From contig NZ_CABVIY010000002.1 in the NCBI RefSeq assembly GCF_902498195.1, positions 868,001 through 932,000 of the forward strand: a stretch of DNA of 64,000 bases. Reading direction: 5' to 3'. Positions 1 to 9,640 of the stretch are shown here, one piece after another. Position 1 is the first letter of the stretch, and the number at the start of each line of letters is the position of its first letter. The notes under the pieces are model-generated. The model searched no databases, had not been told where the DNA came from, and worked only from the letters and a program-made list of their open reading frames with translations. Origin of the DNA: Pseudomonas fluorescens (GTDB taxonomy: Bacteria; Pseudomonadota; Gammaproteobacteria; Pseudomonadales; Pseudomonadaceae). The translations under genes were made by a program, and so were the position numbers.

Positions 1-137
1 CCGACAGCCGCGATCGAAACGCGAAAGAAGGCTGTGGGGATCGTGCCAATCACCGGGGCGATGATGCGCATGAACAGAAAACTCGCACCCCAGATGGCCG
101 CCAGTGACAGCAAACGAACAGTATCGACGGGGTTCAC
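1..137 (-). CDS. DMT (EamA-type) transporter, N-terminal fragment
   Basis: The reverse strand reads from a GTG start at 137 off the left edge of the window. The 45 residues begin [20 protein letters not shown] and continue into a hydrophobic helix, matching the first membrane segment of EamA/DMT small-molecule exporters, which usually start with an AAIWGxSF motif. A GGAGAG ribosome binding site sits just upstream of the GTG. The gene is cut by the window edge, so substrate and full length are unknown. The assignment rests on one motif. Confidence 0.7.
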   Translation of the reverse strand, partial: MNPVDTVRLLSLAAIWGASFLFMRIIAPVIGTIPTAFFRVSIAAV

Positions 138-316
138 GGTGCTCTCCTTCCTTTATCGGGACGAGAGTGTTGCCGAGCGCCAGACCGATGGCAACCGGAA
201 AACGGGCATCAAACTCTCCAGGGCCGCGAAGAAGCGGTGCCTGGAAAATTACACTTCTCCTGCACCCGCTTGACTGGCTAAGCTCAGGGCTCACGAATTC
301 CCGCAGAGGTCTCACC

Positions 317-2035
317 ATGCCGCAGCATTGGCCAGCCGCCGACATCGCCCGCTTGATCCTCGATGGCTTTGACGACTACCGCGAGCATTTCCGGCAGATC
401 ACCGACGGTGCCCGGGCCCGTTTCGAGCGGGCCCAGTGGCAGGAGACGCAAGCCGCTTCGGCGGCGCGGATCAACCTCTACGAAGAGAAAGTCAGCGAAA
501 CGGTCGAGCGGCTGCGTATCGCATTCGACAGTGACACGCTGGACGTCAGTTGCTGGCCGCTGGTCAAAAGCGCCTACATCAGCCTGATCGACCTGCGTTT
601 CGACGATGAGTTGTCCGAGACCTGGTACAACTCGATTTTCTGCGGGTTGTTCAGCCACGACCTGATCAGCGATGGCTGCATGTTCATCCACACCACCCGG
701 CCGAGCCTGCGCCGGGCGCGGGCCGCGCAAACCCGTACCTACAAACCCCAGGGCCAGTTGTCCGGCATGCTCGCGAGCATCTTCGCTGACTACCGCTTCA
801 GCGAGGAATACGCCGACCTGCCGGGCGACCTGCGTCGCCTCGAAGCGCAACTGCGCGAGAACCTGCCGGACTGGGTGTGCAAGGACCCGGACCTGAGCGT
901 CGAGCTGTTTTCCTCGGTGCTTTACCGCAACAAGGGCGCCTACCTGGTCGGGCGCATCTACACCGCCGACGAGCAATGGCCGCTGGCGATTCCGCTGCTG
1001 CACCTGGAAGGCCGTGGCATCCAGATCGACGCGCTGATCACCGACGAAGCCGACGTGTCGATCATCTTCTCGTTCACCCGTTCGTATTTCATGGTGGATG
1101 TGCCGGTGCCGGCGGAGTTCATCGGCTTCCTCAAGCGCATCCTGCCGGGCAAGCACATCGCCGAGCTGTACACCTCGATCGGCTTCTACAAGCACGGCAA
1201 GTCCGAGTTCTACCGGGCGCTGATCAATCACCTGGCCAACACCGATGACCAGTTCATCATGGCGCCCGGCGTGCGCGGCATGGTGATGAGCGTGTTCACC
1301 CTGCCGGGGTTCAACACCGTCTTCAAAATCATCAAGGACCGGTTCTCGCCGTCGAAAAACGTCGACCGCGCCACGGTGATCGAGAAGTATCGCCTGGTCA
1401 AAAGCGTCGATCGGGTCGGGCGCATGGCCGATACCCAGGAGTTCGCCGACTTCCGTTTCCCGCTCGGCAAATTCGATCCGGCGTGCCTTGAAGAGTTGCT
1501 GGACGTCGCACCCTCCACGGTGTCGGTGGAAGGCGACACGGTGCTGATCCGCCACTGCTGGACCGAGCGGCGGATGACGCCCTTGAACCTGTACCTGGAA
1601 AACGCCAACGAGGCGCAGGTCCGCGAGGCGCTGGAAGATTACGGCCTGGCGATCAAGCAACTGGCGGCGGCGAACATCTTTCCCGGCGACATGCTGCTGA
1701 AGAACTTTGGCGTCACCCGTCACGGCCGGGTGGTGTTCTACGACTACGACGAAATCTGCTTCCTCACCGAAGCCAACTTCCGCCACATCCCGGCGCCGCG
1801 AACGCCGGAGGACGAAATGGCCTCCGAGCCCTGGTACTCGATCGGGCCGCTGGACGTGTTCCCGGAAGAGTTTCCACCGTTCCTGTTTGCCGACGCCGGG
1901 CAGCGCAAGTTGTTCGATCAACTGCATGGCGAGTTGTACAACGCCGATTACTGGAAAGGTTTGCAGGAAGCGATTCGGGCGGGGAAGGTGATTGATGTGT
2001 TCCCGTATCGGCGCAAGGGCTTTGATAACGAGTAG
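317..2035 (+). CDS. aceK: Isocitrate dehydrogenase kinase/phosphatase
   Basis: This is a 572-residue bifunctional enzyme that phosphorylates and dephosphorylates isocitrate dehydrogenase, setting flux between the TCA cycle and the glyoxylate shunt. Length is close to the E. coli protein (578). The nucleotide-binding stretch [16 protein letters not shown] and the kinase catalytic segment [10 protein letters not shown]...VVFYDYDEI, with its Asp/Asn/Asp residues, are intact. The ATG at 317 is chosen because the protein then begins [21 protein letters not shown], as in the family; the open frame runs further upstream but is not conserved-looking. It is a lone gene here, without aceA or aceB beside it, as is usual in pseudomonads. 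Confidence 0.96.
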   Translation: MPQHWPAADIARLILDGFDDYREHFRQITDGARARFERAQWQETQAASAARINLYEEKVSETVERLRIAFDSDTLDVSCWPLVKSAYISLIDLRFDDELSETWYNSIFCGLFSHDLISDGCMFIHTTRPSLRRARAAQTRTYKPQGQLSGMLASIFADYRFSEEYADLPGDLRRLEAQLRENLPDWVCKDPDLSVELFSSVLYRNKGAYLVGRIYTADEQWPLAIPLLHLEGRGIQIDALITDEADVSIIFSFTRSYFMVDVPVPAEFIGFLKRILPGKHIAELYTSIGFYKHGKSEFYRALINHLANTDDQFIMAPGVRGMVMSVFTLPGFNTVFKIIKDRFSPSKNVDRATVIEKYRLVKSVDRVGRMADTQEFADFRFPLGKFDPACLEELLDVAPSTVSVEGDTVLIRHCWTERRMTPLNLYLENANEAQVREALEDYGLAIKQLAAANIFPGDMLLKNFGVTRHGRVVFYDYDEICFLTEANFRHIPAPRTPEDEMASEPWYSIGPLDVFPEEFPPFLFADAGQRKLFDQLHGELYNADYWKGLQEAIRAGKVIDVFPYRRKGFDNE

Positions 2036-2045
2036 TTTTCTGCGT

Positions 2046-2167
2046 CCGCTGCGCGGCCGATCGCGAGCAGGCTCGCTCCCACATTTGACCGCTGTGCACC
2101 CGGTTTTGAGGTCTCTGTAGATCCATTGTGGGAGCGAGCCTGCTCGCGATCGGCCGCGCAGCGGCCG
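2046..2167. repeat. REP doublet between aceK and hrpA
   Basis: Two long inverted arms (about 2046-2083 and 2126-2167) share the core GCGAGCAGGCTCGCTCCCACA and its complement and can pair with each other. This is the GC-rich REP type common in fluorescent pseudomonads. It occupies most of the gap between the two genes. Confidence 0.85.
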
Positions 2168-2223
2168 TAAAATCTGCGACAATCGCCGCCTTTGCGCCAC
2201 TACACGACCGAATTGCGTACCCG

Positions 2224-5200
2224 ATGACCGACGAATCGCCCTCCATCGACAAACTGTTGAAAAACCTCGATCACGCCATGCTCGCCGACCGCCACCGGCT
2301 GCGGCGGCAGTTGCTTGAGCTGCGCAAGAAACCCGACGAGGCCAAGCTGGCCCAGTGGGTGGCACGCATGCAGGCGTCCTGTGATCAGGTGCTGGCGCGC
2401 AAGGCCAGCCTGCCGGTGATTCGTTACGACGACAGCCTGCCGATCGCCGCCAAGCGCGACGAAATCAAGAAGGCGCTGGAACAGCACCAGGTGCTAATCA
2501 TCGCCGGTGAAACCGGCTCGGGCAAAACCACCCAGTTGCCGAAGATCTGCCTGGAAATCGGTCGCGGCCAACACGGTTTGATCGGCCACACCCAGCCGCG
2601 CCGGATTGCTGCGCGCAGCGTGGCCAGCCGGGTCGCTGAAGAACTCAACACACCGTTGGGCGCGCTGGTCGGCTATCAGGTACGGTTCGAAGACCAGAGC
2701 GATGCCAACACCCTGATCAAGTTGATGACTGACGGCATCCTGCTGGCGGAAACCCAGAACGACCGCTATCTGGAACGCTACGACACGATCATCGTCGACG
2801 AAGCCCACGAACGCAGCCTCAACATCGACTTCCTGCTCGGTTACCTGAAAACCCTGCTGCCGCGCCGTCCGGACCTCAAAGTCATCATCACCTCGGCGAC
2901 CATCGACCTGGAGCGCTTCTCCAGGCACTTCGACGATGCGCCGATTGTCGAGGTCTCCGGCCGTACGTTCCCGGTGGACACCTGGTATCGCCCGCTGACC
3001 CTGGAACAGGACGAGGAGGGCAACCGCGTCGAAGACGACTTGACGGTGGATCAGGCGATCCTCGCCACCCTGGACGAAATCGCCGCTTATGAGCGCAGCG
3101 AACGCCGCAGCCCGGGTGACGTGCTGGTGTTCCTGCCCGGCGAACGGGAGATCCGCGACGCCGCTGACATGTTGCGCAAGGCCCAGCTCAAGCACACCGA
3201 GATTCTGCCGTTGTACGCGCGCTTGTCGCCGGCTGAACAGCAACGGATTTTCCAGTCGCATCCGGGGCGTCGCGTGGTGCTGGCGACCAACGTCGCGGAA
3301 ACCTCGCTGACCGTGCCGGGCATTCGCTATGTGATCGACAGCGGCACCGCGCGCATCAGTCGCTACAGCTACCGCGCCAAGGTCCAGCGCCTGCCCATCG
3401 AAGCGGTTTCCCAGGCCAGCGCCAACCAGCGCAAAGGCCGCTGCGGGCGGGTCGAGCCGGGCATTTGCATACGCCTGTACAGCGAAGAGGATTTCCTCGG
3501 CCGCCCGGAATTCACCGATCCGGAAATCCTGCGCACCAACCTCGCGGCGGTGATCTTGCAGATGCTGCACCTGCGCCTGGGCGAGGTCACCGCGTTTCCG
3601 TTCATCGAGCCGCCGGATGGCAAGGCCATCAGCGACGGTTACAACCTGCTGCAAGAGCTGTCGGCGGTGGACCGCAACAGCCAGCTGACCCCGCTCGGCC
3701 GTCAGCTGGCGCGGCTGCCGGTGGACCCGCGCATGGGCCGCATGTTGCTCGAAGCGGCCAAGCTCGGCAGTTTGCAGGAAGTGCTGATCGTCGCCAGCGC
3801 CATGTCGATCCAGGACCCGCGCGAACGTCCGCCGGAGCGCCAACAAGCGGCGGACCAGGCCCATGCACAGTGGAAAGACGTCGATTCGGATTTCGCCGGG
3901 CTGGTCAATCTGTGGCGCGGGTTCGAGGAGCAGCGCCAGGCGCTGACCGCCAGCCCGCTGCGTAACTGGTGCCGCAAGAATTTCCTCAACTACCTGCGTC
4001 TGCGCGAGTGGCGCGACTCCCATCGCCAGTTGAGCCTGATCTGCCGCGACATGCAGCTGAGCCTCAACAAAGAACCGGCGGACTACCCGAAACTGCACAA
4101 AGCGGTGCTGGTGGGGTTGCTCAGTCAGATCGGCCAGAAGACTGAAGACGGCGACTACCTTGGCGCCCGTCAGCGGCGATTCTGGATTCACCCTTCCTCG
4201 GGGATCGGCAAGAAACGCCCGCAATGGCTGATGACCGCCGAGCTGGTGGAAACCACCAAGCTCTATGCGCGGATGGTCGCCAAGATCGACGCCGACTGGA
4301 TCGAACCGCTGGCCGGGCACCTGATCAAGAAAAACCACTTCGAACCCCATTGGGAGAAGAAGCGCGGACAGGTGGTGGCCTTCGAGCAAATCACCTTGTT
4401 CGGGCTGATCGTGGTCGGCCGTCGTCCGGTGCATTACGGCCCCGTCGATCCCGTGGTGTCGCGCGAACTGTTTATCCGCGAAGGGCTGGTGCGCGGCGAG
4501 ATCCAGTCGAAAGCCAAGTGCCTGACCGCCAACAAGCAGCTGCTGGAGCAGCTCGACGAGCTGGAGGCCAAGGCGCGTCGCCGCGACATTCTCGCCGACG
4601 AAGAAACCCTGTTCGCCTTCTACGACGCACGGCTGCCGGCGGAGATCCACCAGACCGCGACCTTCGACAGCTGGTATCGGATCAACAGCCAGAAAGACCC
4701 GCAGCTGCTGATCATGCGCGAAGAAGATGTACTGGCCCGCGAGGCCAGTGAAGTCACCGCCCAGCATTACCCGGACACTCTGCACATCGGCGACCTGGAA
4801 TTGGCCCTGAGCTATCACTTCGAACCGAATCATCCGCGCGACGGCGTGACCCTGCGCGTGCCGGCGCCGCTGTTGCCGATGCTGCCGCCCGAGCGCCTGG
4901 AGTGGCTGGTGCCGGGTGTGATCGAGGCCAAGTGCATTGCCCTGGTGCGCAACCTGCCCAAGGCGTTGCGCAAGAATTTCGTGCCGGTGCCGGACTTCGT
5001 CAAGGCTGCCTTGCAGCGCATGACCTTCGCCGACGGCTCGCTGCCCCAGGCCTTGGGCCGCGAGTTGCTGCGCATGACCGGTGCCCGCGTCAGCGATGAA
5101 GCCTGGGCCGAAGCGGCGCAGCAAGTCGAAAGCCATCTGCGCATGAACCTGGAAATCGTCGATGCCCAGGGCAAGTTCCTGGGTGAAGGCCGTGACCTGG

Positions 5201-6135
5201 TCGAGCTGACGGCGCGTTTCGCCGAGGCCAGCCAGGCCGCCCTGGCGGTGCCACAAACCGCGAAAAGCCAGCAACCGGTCGAGCCGAAAGTGTTTGCCGC
5301 CGTGGCCGAGAAAACCCAGCAGAAGATCGCCGGGCTGTCGATGACGGTCTATCCGGCGCTGGTGGAGGAGGGCGGTACGGTCAAGGAGGGGCGTTTCTCG
5401 ACGCCGGCCGAAGCCGAGTTCCAGCACCGTCGTGCCTTGCAGCGCCTGCTGATGCAACAACTGGCGGAGCCGGCGAAATTCCTGCGCGGCAAGTTGCCGG
5501 GCCTGACCGAACTGGGCCTGCTGTACCGCGACCTGGGGCGTGTCGATGCGCTGGTGGAAGACATCCTGCTGGCCAGCCTCGACAGCTGCATTCTCGACGG
5601 TGAAGACCCTTTGCCCCGTGATGGCGCCGGGCTGGCATCCCTGGCCGAGCGCAAGCGCGGTGCCTGGACCGAGCACGCCGAACGCCTGGCGAAGCTGACC
5701 CTGGAAATTCTCAAGCTCTGGCATGGCCTGCAAAAACGCTTCAAGGGCAAGATCGACCTGGCGCAAGCCGTGGCCCTGAATGACATCAAGCAGCAACTCA
5801 GCCAGCTGGTGTACCCGGGCTTTGTCCGCGAAACGCCGATGCAATGGCTCAAGGAACTGCCGCGTTACCTCAAGGCGATCGAACAGCGTTTCGAAAAACT
5901 GGGGGCGCAAGTGCAAAAGGACCGGGTCTGGAGCGGCGAGTTGTCCAATCTCTGGACCCAGTACCAGACCCGCGCCAACAAGCACGCCCAGGAGGGCAAG
6001 CGCGACCCGCAGCTGGAGCTGTATCGCTGGTGGCTGGAAGAGTACCGGGTGTCGTTGTTCGCCCAGCAACTGGGCACCAAGGTGCCCATCTCCGACAAGC
6101 GCCTGAGCAAGCAGTGGAGCCAGGTCGAGCCATAG
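2224..6135 (+). CDS. hrpA: ATP-dependent RNA helicase HrpA (DEAH box)
   Basis: The 1303-residue protein matches the usual length of HrpA (about 1300). Walker A GETGSGKT is at residues 95-102, the DEAH box at 192-195 and the SAT motif at 224-226. The helicase core is followed by the HA2/OB-fold region and a long C-terminal DUF3418-type extension typical of HrpA. Family role: cytoplasmic RNA helicase with a reported function in mRNA processing and ribosome rescue. The ATG at 2224 gives MTDESPSIDKLLKNLDHAML; an in-frame upstream extension runs into the REP element and is rejected as start. Confidence 0.96.
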   Translation: MTDESPSIDKLLKNLDHAMLADRHRLRRQLLELRKKPDEAKLAQWVARMQASCDQVLARKASLPVIRYDDSLPIAAKRDEIKKALEQHQVLIIAGETGSGKTTQLPKICLEIGRGQHGLIGHTQPRRIAARSVASRVAEELNTPLGALVGYQVRFEDQSDANTLIKLMTDGILLAETQNDRYLERYDTIIVDEAHERSLNIDFLLGYLKTLLPRRPDLKVIITSATIDLERFSRHFDDAPIVEVSGRTFPVDTWYRPLTLEQDEEGNRVEDDLTVDQAILATLDEIAAYERSERRSPGDVLVFLPGEREIRDAADMLRKAQLKHTEILPLYARLSPAEQQRIFQSHPGRRVVLATNVAETSLTVPGIRYVIDSGTARISRYSYRAKVQRLPIEAVSQASANQRKGRCGRVEPGICIRLYSEEDFLGRPEFTDPEILRTNLAAVILQMLHLRLGEVTAFPFIEPPDGKAISDGYNLLQELSAVDRNSQLTPLGRQLARLPVDPRMGRMLLEAAKLGSLQEVLIVASAMSIQDPRERPPERQQAADQAHAQWKDVDSDFAGLVNLWRGFEEQRQALTASPLRNWCRKNFLNYLRLREWRDSHRQLSLICRDMQLSLNKEPADYPKLHKAVLVGLLSQIGQKTEDGDYLGARQRRFWIHPSSGIGKKRPQWLMTAELVETTKLYARMVAKIDADWIEPLAGHLIKKNHFEPHWEKKRGQVVAFEQITLFGLIVVGRRPVHYGPVDPVVSRELFIREGLVRGEIQSKAKCLTANKQLLEQLDELEAKARRRDILADEETLFAFYDARLPAEIHQTATFDSWYRINSQKDPQLLIMREEDVLAREASEVTAQHYPDTLHIGDLELALSYHFEPNHPRDGVTLRVPAPLLPMLPPERLEWLVPGVIEAKCIALVRNLPKALRKNFVPVPDFVKAALQRMTFADGSLPQALGRELLRMTGARVSDEAWAEAAQQVESHLRMNLEIVDAQGKFLGEGRDLVELTARFAEASQAALAVPQTAKSQQPVEPKVFAAVAEKTQQKIAGLSMTVYPALVEEGGTVKEGRFSTPAEAEFQHRRALQRLLMQQLAEPAKFLRGKLPGLTELGLLYRDLGRVDALVEDILLASLDSCILDGEDPLPRDGAGLASLAERKRGAWTEHAERLAKLTLEILKLWHGLQKRFKGKIDLAQAVALNDIKQQLSQLVYPGFVRETPMQWLKELPRYLKAIEQRFEKLGAQVQKDRVWSGELSNLWTQYQTRANKHAQEGKRDPQLELYRWWLEEYRVSLFAQQLGTKVPISDKRLSKQWSQVEP

Positions 6136-6154
6136 GCCTAAGGCTTACGCAATA

Positions 6155-6248
6155 CCTGTGGGAGCGGGCTTGCCCGCGAAAGCGGTGTGTCAGTCCATAT
6201 AGGTGTTGGATTTGATGGCCCCTTCGCGGGCAAGCCCGCTCCCACAGG
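6155..6248. repeat. REP doublet downstream of hrpA
   Basis: Inverted arms TGTGGGAGCGGGCTTGCCCG and its complement are separated by about 45 bases. It is the same family as the elements near 2.1, 7.6, 60.3, 61.6 and 62.5 kb. Confidence 0.85.
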
Positions 6249-6460
6249 ATTTCATTTGTGCCTGAGAAAGGCGCCAAAACCCAAGGTTTATGGCAAACTT
6301 CGCGACCATAAACGTCGATTTCGCGCCCCAGAGCCCTCGGCCAGGTCGCCTGTCGGAATAAAGCGATGCCAGGTTTGCGTCCCCCGGATGGGAATAGACC
6401 CTTTGTGTATTGGTACGTCGGTGCCAATGCTTTCTGCCTGAACAGATCAGAGACACGACC

Positions 6461-7582
6461 ATGCATAACGTCGTCATCAGTGGCACCGGCCTTTACACGC
6501 CGGCCAGCAGCATCTCCAACGAAGAGCTGGTGCAGTCTTTCAATACGTATGTGGCGCAATTCAACGCCGATAATGCCGACGCCATCGCGCGCGGTGAAAT
6601 CGAAGCACTGACCGAATCCAGCGCTGCGTTCATCGAAAAGGCGTCCGGCATCAAGAGCCGCTTTGTCATGGACAAGGACGGCATCCTCGACCCGCAGCGC
6701 ATGGCGCCGCGCCTGCCGGAGCGTTCCAACGAGGAATGGTCGGTGCTCTGCCAGATGGCCATCGGCGCCGCCGAGCAAGCCTTGCAGCGTGCAGGCAAAA
6801 CCGCGGCGGACATCGACGGCGTGATCGTCGCCTGCTCCAACCTGCAACGCGCCTACCCGGCCATTGCCATCGAAGTCCAGGAGGCGCTGGGCATCCAGGG
6901 TTTCGGTTTTGACATGAACGTGGCGTGTTCTTCGGCGACCTTCGGCATCCAGACCGCCGCCAACAGCATCCAGCTGGGTCAGGCCCGGGCGATCCTGATG
7001 GTCAACCCGGAAGTCTGCACCGGCCACCTGAACTTCCGTGACCGCGACAGCCATTTCATCTTCGGCGACGCGGCCACCGCCGTGATCATCGAACGCGCCG
7101 ACCTGGCCACGTCCCAGTACCAGTTCGACATCGTCAGCACCAAACTGCTGACCAAGTTCTCCAACAACATCCGCAACAACTTCGGCTTCCTCAACCGCGC
7201 GGCGGAAGAGGGCATCGGCGCCAGGGACAAGCTGTTCGTCCAGGAAGGCCGCAAGGTGTTCAAGGAAGTGTGCCCGATGGTGGCCGAGCTGATCGGTGCG
7301 CATCTGGAAGAGAACCAGCTCAACGTCAGCGACGTGAAGCGCTTCTGGCTGCACCAGGCCAACCTCAGCATGAACCACCTGATCGTCAAGAAACTGCTCG
7401 GCCGCGACGCCACCGAGCAGGAGGCGCCGGTGATTCTCGATACCTACGCCAACACCAGCTCCGCCGGCTCGGTGATTGCCTTTCACAAACATCAGGACGA
7501 CCTGCCGGCCGGTTCGCTGGCGGTGCTCAGCTCGTTCGGCGCCGGGTACTCGATCGGTAGCGTGATTCTGCGCAAGCGCTGA
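6461..7582 (+). CDS. Beta-ketoacyl-ACP synthase III family protein (stand-alone)
   Basis: A 373-residue thiolase-fold protein of the KAS III/FabH family. The catalytic triad is intact: Cys156 (in MNVACSSATFG), His298 (in WLHQAN) and Asn331 (in YANTSSAGS). It is longer than canonical FabH (about 320) and resembles the P. aeruginosa PA3286-type enzyme, reported to condense octanoyl-CoA with malonyl-ACP and so shunt beta-oxidation products into fatty acid synthesis. The fab cluster at 49-53 kb has no fabH. The ATG at 6461 is the first start giving the family N terminus; no strong ribosome binding site is evident. The substrate is inferred, not shown. Confidence 0.88.
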   Translation: MHNVVISGTGLYTPASSISNEELVQSFNTYVAQFNADNADAIARGEIEALTESSAAFIEKASGIKSRFVMDKDGILDPQRMAPRLPERSNEEWSVLCQMAIGAAEQALQRAGKTAADIDGVIVACSNLQRAYPAIAIEVQEALGIQGFGFDMNVACSSATFGIQTAANSIQLGQARAILMVNPEVCTGHLNFRDRDSHFIFGDAATAVIIERADLATSQYQFDIVSTKLLTKFSNNIRNNFGFLNRAAEEGIGARDKLFVQEGRKVFKEVCPMVAELIGAHLEENQLNVSDVKRFWLHQANLSMNHLIVKKLLGRDATEQEAPVILDTYANTSSAGSVIAFHKHQDDLPAGSLAVLSSFGAGYSIGSVILRKR

Positions 7583-7601
7583 GTCCAGCGTCACCCGCAG
7601 C

Positions 7602-7693
7602 CCTGTGGGAGCGGGCTTGCCCGCGAAAGCGGCAGGTCGGTCAGCATCAATGTTGACTGACACGCCCTCTTCGCGAGCAAGCCCGCTCCCACA
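7602..7693. repeat. REP doublet downstream of the KAS III-like gene
   Basis: Arms TGTGGGAGCGGGCTTGCCCG (left) and the inverted CGCGAGCAAGCCCGCTCCCA (right) flank a short spacer, lying between convergent genes. Confidence 0.85.
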
Positions 7694-7753
7694 CTTGTTT
7701 GTGCTGGACCTTCAGCCTGCATAGCGCCTGAAACTTCTGTGGAAGCTTTTGAC

Positions 7754-8443
7754 TCAGGTCGCCACGTCCAGATACTTGCCCACGCTCGCCACGCTATCGA
7801 GCGAATACTGCTTGCTCAGGTTGGCGATCATTTTGTCCAGGGCTTCGCGGGTGGTCGATCGAGCGTTGGCGCTGACGCTGTCGTCACTGTCGGCGTCGAG
7901 CGCGCTGAACTGGTCGTCACTGGACATTTGAGCGGGCGGCGGTGGTGGCGCAAGGCTTGCGGCCAGTTCGTCCTGGCTGACAGTACCGTCTTCGTTCTTG
8001 TCCAGGGCCGAGAAAATTTCCAGGCTGTCGGCAGTGCTGCCAGCGCGGGTCAGGCCGTTGCCGAGTTCATCGCTGCTGATGACGCCATCACCGTCTGCGT
8101 CCAAGGCACTGATCAACGCGTCGGCGAGTTCGGTGTCCGGCGCCTGGTCCCTTGGCGGTGGCGGCGGTGGCGGCGGGGGCGCCATGGCGGCCATCTCTTC
8201 GCTGCTCAGGCTGGCGCTGTCGTCGCTGTCCAGGTCGGCGAAATTCTTGCTCAGGCTGACCAGCAGGCCGTCGTCGTTTTTCTGCGACAGCGCACGCTTG
8301 AGTTCGTCCTGATCCACGGCACCGTCGGTATTCGTGTCCAGTTTGGCGAGCAGTTCTTTCTGGAACGGTTGCGAACGGGCGCTGCTGGCGGTGGTACTGC
8401 TGGTGCTGGTGTAGCTCGTATAGTTGCTGACGCTACCTATCAT
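7754..8443 (-). CDS. EF-hand calcium-binding protein (XopAW-like family)
   Basis: A 229-residue acidic protein without signal peptide or membrane segment. Four good EF-hand loops are visible: DTNTDGAVDQDE (36-47), DSDDSASLSSEE (72-83), DADGDGVISSDE (115-126) and DKNEDGTVSQDE (148-159). A fifth, DADSDDSVSANA (183-194), has lost the final Glu. A run of nine prolines (89-97) and one of five (166-170) separate the EF pairs. Ser/Thr-rich residues fill the first 25 positions. Such proteins in Pseudomonas are often named XopAW-family, but nothing here shows type III secretion. The ATG at 8443 has AGGAG eight bases upstream; the in-frame GTG at 8452 abuts that site and is less likely. It lies 144 bp downstream of a histidine kinase on the same strand. 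Confidence 0.88.
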   Translation of the reverse strand: MIGSVSNYTSYTSTSSTTASSARSQPFQKELLAKLDTNTDGAVDQDELKRALSQKNDDGLLVSLSKNFADLDSDDSASLSSEEMAAMAPPPPPPPPPRDQAPDTELADALISALDADGDGVISSDELGNGLTRAGSTADSLEIFSALDKNEDGTVSQDELAASLAPPPPPAQMSSDDQFSALDADSDDSVSANARSTTREALDKMIANLSKQYSLDSVASVGKYLDVAT

Positions 8444-8468
8444 TGGGCTCACTCCTTGTAAGGGAAAT

Positions 8469-8545
8469 CCGGTGGGTGTACCGGCTTATGCAGCCTCAAT
8501 GGAAAAAGTGTCGTGGGTATGTGGGATTTGTACCGGTGGGTGTAC
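8469..8545. promoter_or_regulatory. Exact 13-bp direct repeats upstream of the EF-hand gene
   Basis: CCGGTGGGTGTAC occurs at 8469-8481 and again at 8533-8545 (GTACACCCACCGG read on the gene strand). The 64-bp offset is close to six helical turns. They sit between the kinase stop and the EF-hand start, where an OmpR-type regulator could bind. The function is inferred. Confidence 0.45.
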
Positions 8546-8587
8546 AAGTGCTGTGGACGCCGCTTCCACATTCGGACGGTGTGATGT

Positions 8588-9640
8588 TCAGGCTCGCGGC
8601 AGGCGAATCGCGGCGGTCAGCCCACCGCCCGGGGTTTCTTCCAGGTTCAACTGCCCGCCCATGCGCTGCGCCGCCTCGCGGGCGATGGTCATGCCCAGGC
8701 CGACGCCGCCGGAATTGCGATTGCGCGACCCTTCCAGACGGAAGAACGGTTCAAACACCGCTTCACGTTGCTCCGCCGCGATGCCCGGCCCGTGGTCGAT
8801 CACCCGGATCAACAGCACATCCCGGTGGTCTTCCAGGGTGATCAACGCCTGCCCGGCGTAACGCAGGGCGTTGTCCAGCAGGTTGTTGACGCAGGAGCGC
8901 AACGCCATCGGCTGCACTTGCAGCGGTGCGCAGTGGCCGTTGACCTGCACATCGGCGCCCTGGTCCTGGGCGTTTTCGCTCAGGGACTCCACCAGCGCCT
9001 GCACATCCATCCACTGCGGCGCCTCGCTGGTGCGCTGTTCGTGGAGGTAGGTGAGGGTGGCGTCGAGCATGCTGATCATGTCGTCCAGATCCTGGCGCAT
9101 CTGGCCTTGCAGCCTGTCGTCGTCGATCTGCTCCAGCCGCAGCTTGAGCCGTGACAGCGGCGTGCGCAGGTCGTGGGACACGGCACCGAGCATCCGCGAG
9201 CGTTGTTTGACTTGCTCGATAATGCGTTGCTGCATCTTGTTGAAGGTGTGCGCCGCTTGCCGCGCTTCACGAGGGCCGGACTCGTCCAGCGGCGGGCTGT
9301 TGAGGTCCTCGCTCAAACGCTCGGCGGCGTCGCTCAGCCGCTGGATCGGCCGGCTGAGTAACTTGGCACCGTACCAGGCGGCAATGATCAGCGAGATCAA
9401 CTGAAAGGTCAGCGGCACGACAGGTCCGCCAAACCAGGGCCGGGCTGGCCGATTCGCCAGGCGTGGGTCCGATGGCGGGCGCTGGCGGTCAAAGGCTTCG
9501 GAAAACTCCGGTGGTGGAGGCGGAGGTGGTGGCGGGCCGTAATAGTGAAACCAGGCAAAGGCCAGCAGGTGCGCCAGGATAATCGCCACCAGAAGCACGC
9601 CGAACAGGCGGCCGAACAGCGTATCGAAGCGCGCCCGCAT
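8588..9640 (-). CDS. Two-component sensor histidine kinase
   Basis: A 350-residue inner-membrane kinase. Membrane segment 1 is about 10-32, then a short periplasmic loop of roughly 40 residues containing nine consecutive prolines (36-44), then membrane segment 2 at 72-92, a HAMP domain and the HisKA motif SHDLRTPLSRLKL with His156. The ATPase domain shows the N box NLLDNALRYA, DHGPGIA and GGVGLGMTIA. The loop is too short for a folded sensor domain. Its start ATG shares one base with the stop of the response regulator gene, so the two are translationally coupled. The signal is unknown; the EF-hand neighbour suggests a calcium or envelope link (inference). Confidence 0.93.
   Translation of the reverse strand: MRARFDTLFGRLFGVLLVAIILAHLLAFAWFHYYGPPPPPPPPPEFSEAFDRQRPPSDPRLANRPARPWFGGPVVPLTFQLISLIIAAWYGAKLLSRPIQRLSDAAERLSEDLNSPPLDESGPREARQAAHTFNKMQQRIIEQVKQRSRMLGAVSHDLRTPLSRLKLRLEQIDDDRLQGQMRQDLDDMISMLDATLTYLHEQRTSEAPQWMDVQALVESLSENAQDQGADVQVNGHCAPLQVQPMALRSCVNNLLDNALRYAGQALITLEDHRDVLLIRVIDHGPGIAAEQREAVFEPFFRLEGSRNRNSGGVGLGMTIAREAAQRMGGQLNLEETPGGGLTAAIRLPRA

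Noticed and set aside
284..2365. 693-codon open frame antisense to aceK
   Set aside because: Shadow of aceK codon usage; no recognisable domain and it spans the REP element and the hrpA start.
2494..6069. 1191-codon open frame antisense to hrpA
   Set aside because: It is a frame shadow in a GC-rich gene: composition is Gln/Arg/His/Val-rich without any domain, and hrpA on the other strand is complete with all motifs.
7754..8443. Type III secretion effector
   Set aside because: The XopAW-like family name implies this, but no secretion genes, chaperone or hrp box are in the window; calcium binding is all the sequence supports.
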